DNA of 64,000 bases from contig AP025040.1 of NCBI GenBank assembly GCA_036186865.1, forward strand, positions 32,937,448-33,001,447. The letters run 5' to 3'. This DNA comes from Eustoma russellianum (taxonomy: Eukaryota > Streptophyta > Magnoliopsida > Gentianales > Gentianaceae). Under the pieces are notes generated by a model. The model had not been told where the DNA came from and ran no database searches. It saw only the letters and a list, made by a program, of their open reading frames with translations. The number at the start of each line of letters is the position of its first letter. The stretch's first letter is position 1. Made by a program: the position numbers and the translations under genes. Shown one piece after another: positions 59,376 to 64,000 of this stretch.

Positions 59376-60582
59376 TCTTAGTGACAAGGTGAAAAAATGA
59401 AGACCCTATCATAGAGTGCCAACAAAGCGAAGACACATCGTTTGTCCAATCACATTTCGTCAAGTAAGCAAAGGTATGTCACAAAGCTATACAAGCCATC
59501 TTCCAAGGGTATTCAAGACATTCTTCAAGGAAAAAATCAGCTAAATGGGCGTTCCATACATCTATAAAAGGGATGAGGATGATCAAAACAATGCAAGACT
59601 CATTTTCATATACAATCAAGTGCAAAGCAAGACTTCTCTTCTTCTCATATCTTCTTCTCTTGCACATAGCCTTAAACCTATTATACATACATTCCATAAT
59701 ATGTATAGGCTTTGTTTTTACTACCCATACACATCCCATTTTTGTATAAGATTGATCAAGGTGTGATCAAACCTTCATTAGTGAGGTGGTTGTATTTTTG
59801 TTGGTTGTTTGTGTTGTTCATTATAAAAAGGATGGACATTAAAGGAGTTGGTGCATAACTCCAACCACCCTTGTCTTGAGGTATTTTTTGTGATTAGTGA
59901 ATACCGAAGAAGGTATCCTCGAAGACTGGAATAGGTCGTTTTGACCGAACCAGTATAAAAATATTGGCGTTCTTACTTTCAACATTTTTTAACGGAAAAA
60001 AGCAAACGTTTTTCAAAAATCATCAAACTTTACTGAAACATGATAAAGCTCTTAAGTTTCATTTGAGACAAGTTTCATTGAATTTGGATAAGTATAAGTC
60101 ATCCAAATGTTTATAGTTCTGAGACTAGTGAAATCTGATTTTCAGATTTGCAAAGGTTGAGAACATCAACGTGGTGGATATACTTGCCAAATGAATTTCG
60201 AAAAACTGTTTTAACTCTTTAAAGTATACATCTTAAGGGCCATTTCATAAAATTTTCAGAGCATTTAGAGTTGTTGCTAAATAGAAATCAATTTTTCATT
60301 TTAAGGAAAAGTTTTTGGCAGATTGACAGAGTCCAAGTAAAAAACGTTGGTTTATGGCCTTACACTTTGAATTTTAATCTGAAAGTTTTATGGTACGTAG
60401 ATAACATATGATAATACATTATCACTAAATTGCACGATTTTTGGAGGTCTAGAACCTGATCATTCAGTTAATCAAAACAGAATATGTTTTCAGAAGTGAG
60501 TAATTGGTAACTAAAAGTTTTAAAAACCAAATTTTCACTCACTACTCAATCCCCCTTCTAGTGGTGCTATATAGGTCCTACA
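59376..60582 (+). mobile_element. C3 LTR, 3' part
   Basis: LTR-type sequence ending CCCCCTTCTAGTGGTGCTATATAGGTCCTACA-like (key blocks CTTCTAGTGGTG and GGTCCTACA) at 60582. It resembles the C2 LTR piece in inverted orientation, including TCAGAGCATTTAGAGTT and CTGATTTTCAG blocks. It holds a TATAAAA-like TCTATAAAAGGGAT near 59560. It is non-coding. Its start and any target duplication are not visible. Confidence 0.65.
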
Positions 60583-60945
60583 CTTCTGGACCTGGGTTCA
60601 GTGTCAAGAGGCGCTCATAACATAAGTTGTCCCTGACATCCTCATTACTACACCCCACATCAGGTGGCCTTCAATCATAAACATAACATGGTGAATGTAT
60701 CATAAAGGCGGAGATTCCTTGTCCTAGACAAGGTGTTACATTCAACCATCATAAACATACAATAAATAAATAACATAAAAACATTAAACGAATAACTTAT
60801 AATTTTGCCCAGTTCTTGTCCATCTTTCATTGTATTTTATATTGCGCGTAAATTCCTGCAGAACTTCGGTGCGTTTTACAAAAATCAAAAATATGAGTTG
60901 AAAAAATGGAAGGTTGGAAGGTATCTGTGATGCTATTTTGTCAAA
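60583..60945 (-). repeat. LTR-like scrap between C3 and EXO70
   Basis: The block with GGAGATTCCTTGTCC and GGTGTTACATTCAACC (~60700-60745) resembles GGAGATCCCGTGTCCC and GGTGTTACACTCGGCC in solo LTR G3 (~23264-23305). It is AT-rich beyond that. No gene is seen. Confidence 0.5.
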
Positions 60946-61013
60946 ATGATACATGTGGCATTGGTTAGTAATTATGGTTTTCTTATTAAAATTGCATTAT
61001 CTTTGACTTTTTT

Positions 61014-61017
<4 letters not shown>

Positions 61018-61055
<38 letters not shown>

Positions 61056-61096
61056 ATATATATATGTATGTATGTATATATGTATGTATGTACACA
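61018..61096. repeat. TA/TATG microsatellite upstream of EXO70
   Basis: About 45 bases of TA repeats with one interruption are followed by TATG repeats and ACACAC. It lies about 45-120 bases before the EXO70 start codon, so it falls in the probable promoter or 5' UTR. Confidence 0.9.
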
Positions 61097-61139
61097 CACC
61101 GGTGGATAACGAAAGAAAGAAATCGGGAGAGGGAGTGAA

Positions 61140-63233
61140 ATGGCGGCGAAGATGGACGGGAAACAGAAGGTGGTGGCTGCCGCTCAGCAGATCGTGAAGA
61201 GCCTCAATTCCTCCAAGAACGTTGACACAAATGATATGATCCTCCTGCTCTCCGAATTCGACACCCGCTTGTCCAACTTCACCGATATCATGCTGACGTC
61301 ATCGTCCTCGGCTACGACGTCGGCGGGTGTCTCGGCCGCTGCTGCTTCGCCTTTGTCTCCATCTGCGGCAGCCAATTACGACGACGGGTCGCCTTCGGTC
61401 AAGGATCATGTGAATCCGAGCTTCGAGGAGGCAGAGCAGCTGGTTCTGAGTTGGGAGGTCACTGGCGGTACCGATGATGAATTCACTTACGAGGAGTATT
61501 TGGAGGCTGTGGATGAGATCATCCAATTTACTGAAGATTTTGGTCTCCACTCAGCTGGGGCTGGTTTGGGGTGTGAAGGGGAATTGATGGAGCGGGCTGA
61601 GAAGGCTCTCCAGCTGTCAATGACAAGATTGGAAGATGAGTTTCGTCATATCCTCATCCGGAACACGGCGCCTCTAGATCCTGATCGGCTTCACGGTTCG
61701 ATGATTCGCCGATCCTCTTTGTCCTCGTCCAATTCCGCATACGAGATCGGCGATATCCCCGATTTCGACTCTGGTACAGCTGCTGGTGCGGGAATGGCTA
61801 GCTTCGCTCAGCATGATGAGGTCAGCAGTGACAGGTATAACCACTTGCGTGGCCAGAGTATCAGTTCTGATGACGCATCCCTTAGCTTAATAATTCCAGA
61901 TGCCATACTAGAGTTGAAAGAAATTGCTGACAGAATGATCCGTGCTGGTTATGAGAAGGAGTGTTGCCAGGTATATTCAAGTGTTCGTCGGGATGTTTTA
62001 GACGAGTATATATCGAATCTCGGGGTTGAGAAGCTGAGTATTGATGAGGTCCAAAGGATAGAGTGGAAATTGTTGGACGAGAAAATGAAGAAATGGATCC
62101 ATGCTTTGAAGATAGTTGTTCACATTCTACTCAGTGGTGAGAAGCACCTGTGTGAGGATATTTTTATAAGGTCGGATTCGATCAAAGAGGTTTGCTTTAT
62201 CGAGACAGTCAAAGGGTGTGTCATGCAGCTGTTGAACTTTGGGGAGGCAGTTGCCATAGGGAATAAGTCATCCGAGAAATTGTTCCGAATACTTGATATG
62301 TATGATGCTCTATCTGGAGTTTTGCCTGAGTTGCAAACTCTTTTTAACAATGAAGGTTGCGAAATGGTTTGCAGTGAGGCAGAAGGAGTGATGGATGCAT
62401 TGGGCGAGGCGGCCATTGGAACCTTTATTGAGTTTGAGAAGGCCGTTAAAGGTGAGGCCTCCAGAAGGCCGATACCTAATGGCGAAATTCATCCTTTGAC
62501 GCGATACGTGATGAATTATGTGAAGTTACTTGTGGACTATAGCGATACACTTAATGTTCTACTGGGGAAATTTGAGGAAAACTCCCAATCAGAGGACTTG
62601 AAGACCAGTAATGGTGATAATGTTGAGTTTGAGAATATGAGTCCTATATCCGTGCACATGCTGTCTTTGATCAAGTGTTTGGAATCTAATCTTGAGGATA
62701 AGTCAAGAATGTATGAGGATGGTGGACTGGTACATGTTTTTTTGATGAATAATATACTTTACATAGTTCAGAAAGTAAAAGATTCTGAACTTCGGAATCT
62801 TTTGGGTGATAATTGGATTCGGAGGCGGAGGGGTCAGATTCGACAGCACTCAACGAGTTACCTTAGAGCATCATGGAGCAAGGTGTTATCTTGTTTAAAG
62901 GATGATGGTATTGGAGGAAGTAGTAATGCCTCAAAGGTTGTTTTGAAGGAGAGATTTAAGAGTTTCAATGCTTGCTTTGAAGACATTTATAGATTTCAGA
63001 CCGCTTGGAAAGTTCCAGATGCACAGCTTCGTGATGAACTTAGGATATCTATTTCAGAAAAACTTATTCCAGCTTATCGTGCATTTCTGGGAAGGTTTGG
63101 AAGCCATCTGGAGAGTGGAAAGCATGCTGGAAAATACATAAAGTACACTCCAGAAGATTTAGAGAATTATTTGTCGCAGCTGTTTGAAGGAACACCTCTT
63201 ATCCTGCACCATGTTAGAAGAAAAAGCTCCTAG
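61140..63233 (+). CDS. EXO70: EXO70 family exocyst subunit, intact, single exon
   Basis: A 697-codon uninterrupted frame, the usual length and intronless form of most land-plant EXO70 genes. EXO70 proteins join the octameric exocyst that tethers secretory vesicles to the plasma membrane, and bind phosphoinositides there. N-terminus: AQQIVKSLNSSKN helix and an Ala/Ser-rich variable stretch (~50-80). The EXO70 superhelix runs from ~residue 255 to the end, with EIADRMIRAGYEKEC, LGVEKLSIDEVQR, IHPLTRYVMNYVKLL, FLMNNILYIVQKV, RASWSKVLSCL and KYIKYTPEDLENYL; it ends HHVRRKSS. By eye it is nearest the D/F-type members rather than A1. Start ATG 61140 lies in a good plant context (GTGAAATGGCG). Base composition (GC-richer) differs sharply from the repeats around it. 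Confidence 0.96.
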   Translation: MAAKMDGKQKVVAAAQQIVKSLNSSKNVDTNDMILLLSEFDTRLSNFTDIMLTSSSSATTSAGVSAAAASPLSPSAAANYDDGSPSVKDHVNPSFEEAEQLVLSWEVTGGTDDEFTYEEYLEAVDEIIQFTEDFGLHSAGAGLGCEGELMERAEKALQLSMTRLEDEFRHILIRNTAPLDPDRLHGSMIRRSSLSSSNSAYEIGDIPDFDSGTAAGAGMASFAQHDEVSSDRYNHLRGQSISSDDASLSLIIPDAILELKEIADRMIRAGYEKECCQVYSSVRRDVLDEYISNLGVEKLSIDEVQRIEWKLLDEKMKKWIHALKIVVHILLSGEKHLCEDIFIRSDSIKEVCFIETVKGCVMQLLNFGEAVAIGNKSSEKLFRILDMYDALSGVLPELQTLFNNEGCEMVCSEAEGVMDALGEAAIGTFIEFEKAVKGEASRRPIPNGEIHPLTRYVMNYVKLLVDYSDTLNVLLGKFEENSQSEDLKTSNGDNVEFENMSPISVHMLSLIKCLESNLEDKSRMYEDGGLVHVFLMNNILYIVQKVKDSELRNLLGDNWIRRRRGQIRQHSTSYLRASWSKVLSCLKDDGIGGSSNASKVVLKERFKSFNACFEDIYRFQTAWKVPDAQLRDELRISISEKLIPAYRAFLGRFGSHLESGKHAGKYIKYTPEDLENYLSQLFEGTPLILHHVRRKSS

Positions 63234-64000
63234 AGTTCAGGAACTCCGGAATAGGTATGAACTCTGCCTTCACTGAGGACTGGTTTTCATTGCCCAAGTA
63301 GAATTTGGCACGTGTTCGTTCCTAGTGTGATAACCTTAGCTTCTCTGAAGGTAGCCAAACATTTAAACAGAAACATCGGTAATTTTGTATATGTACCATG
63401 TACCCATGTGCATGAATATGTTTTTTGTTTTAATGGTAGTTTTTTCATCAATCATTTCTGGAGTTTGATGACATGATTCTACAACCTTTAGAGGCTAGAT
63501 TCTTGGCGATTCTAGGCCTGTATTTTGTTGTCTGGTAAAACTTCTACCTTTGTTGGATACAAGTAGACTGTTTCTGTCAAGTTGTTGACAGATAGCATGG
63601 GACTTGATGTTATTTTGCTACTGTTCTCATGACATGGCCTATGTGGGAGAGAAGATATAAGCTCTCCTTATTATTAGATATCTGATGCTTCAAAGAGAGG
63701 CGTCTACATGTGAGAAACACTGTAGTTAGAGTTAACTAACAACAGTTCGGGGATGATTCCGGGGCCATATCTAGCATCAGGATCAGTTGTAGGACAACGT
63801 GCATGTAATCTAGATTTCCATGTCTTATCTATCATGTAGCCATCGTCACTGGCAGATTATCATTTTGAATCAACCATCTTTAATCTTTTGTATGCCTTCT
63901 GTTTAATAGGTAAAATAAAACAATACTATTACCAGAGTGGTGCAACTCTTAGACAGGTCATTTACTGGAAAGGTGTTAAGAGGTGGAACCTCTTCCTTTC
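63234..64000 (+). other. EXO70 3' untranslated and downstream sequence
   Basis: No ORF with a recognisable domain. A possible poly(A) signal AATAAA is near 63913 (GTAAAATAAAACA) and T-rich stretches near 63420-63440 could act earlier. I see no repeat element here. Confidence 0.5.

Noticed and set aside
61184..61550. Minus-strand frames inside EXO70
   Set aside because: Antisense shadows of the GC-rich EXO70 5' region without any motif.

Overview
This window looks like nuclear DNA of a flowering plant, most likely a eudicot. It has an intronless EXO70-type exocyst gene, Ty3/gypsy elements whose C-termini look like those of plant Tekay/Del chromoviruses, SIRE-type Ty1/copia elements, and old integrated copies of a plant pararetrovirus (Caulimoviridae). 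Only the last ~3 kb carries an intact host gene. I see no tRNA or rRNA gene and no CRISPR array. Element names such as G0-G4 and C1-C3 are my own labels. All assignments come from reading sequence and motifs; no database was searched.

The first 46 kb is best read as one endogenous pararetrovirus (EPRV) locus that later LTR elements split open. The left viral arm is on the + strand (1517-6456, resuming at 25702-25928) and the right arm is on the - strand (25929-29607, resuming at 41954-~46033). They meet at an inverted junction at 25928/25929. Three insertions carry matching 5-bp target duplications. Solo LTR G3 (6457-25696, GTTTA) split the left arm. A tandem Ty3 array G1 (6709-22471, ACAGG) sits inside that solo LTR and has the form LTR-internal-LTR-internal-LTR. 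A complete Ty3 element G2 (29608-41953, TATAA), with LTRs of about 3.6 kb, split the right arm. The 3' end of another LTR (G0, 1-1516) cuts the left arm at the window edge.

From 46 to 60.8 kb lies a patchwork of SIRE-like copia sequence. It comprises a gag/LTR remnant (C2, 46299-48008), a nearly full-length element with a truncated 3' LTR (C1, 48009-57085), a Tekay-like LTR fragment (G4, 57086-58530), a + strand pol/LTR remnant (C3, 58531-60582) and a short LTR-like scrap. A TA/TATG microsatellite follows, then EXO70 (61140-63233) and its downstream flank.

Every viral and retrotransposon coding region carries stops, frameshifts or deletions, so none looks autonomous as it stands. The best preserved are G1 copy 2 pol (one in-frame stop) and the C1 reverse transcriptase-RNase H block. 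The most unusual features are short GT-AG intron-like segments inside Ty3 coding sequence: at gag/protease and RT/RNase H in both G1 copies, and inside RT in G2. Others are the inverted viral junction, which would give a hairpin transcript, the tandem G1 array with one shared duplication, and CGATCGATCG-rich inverted-repeat arrays in LTRs of two unrelated superfamilies.
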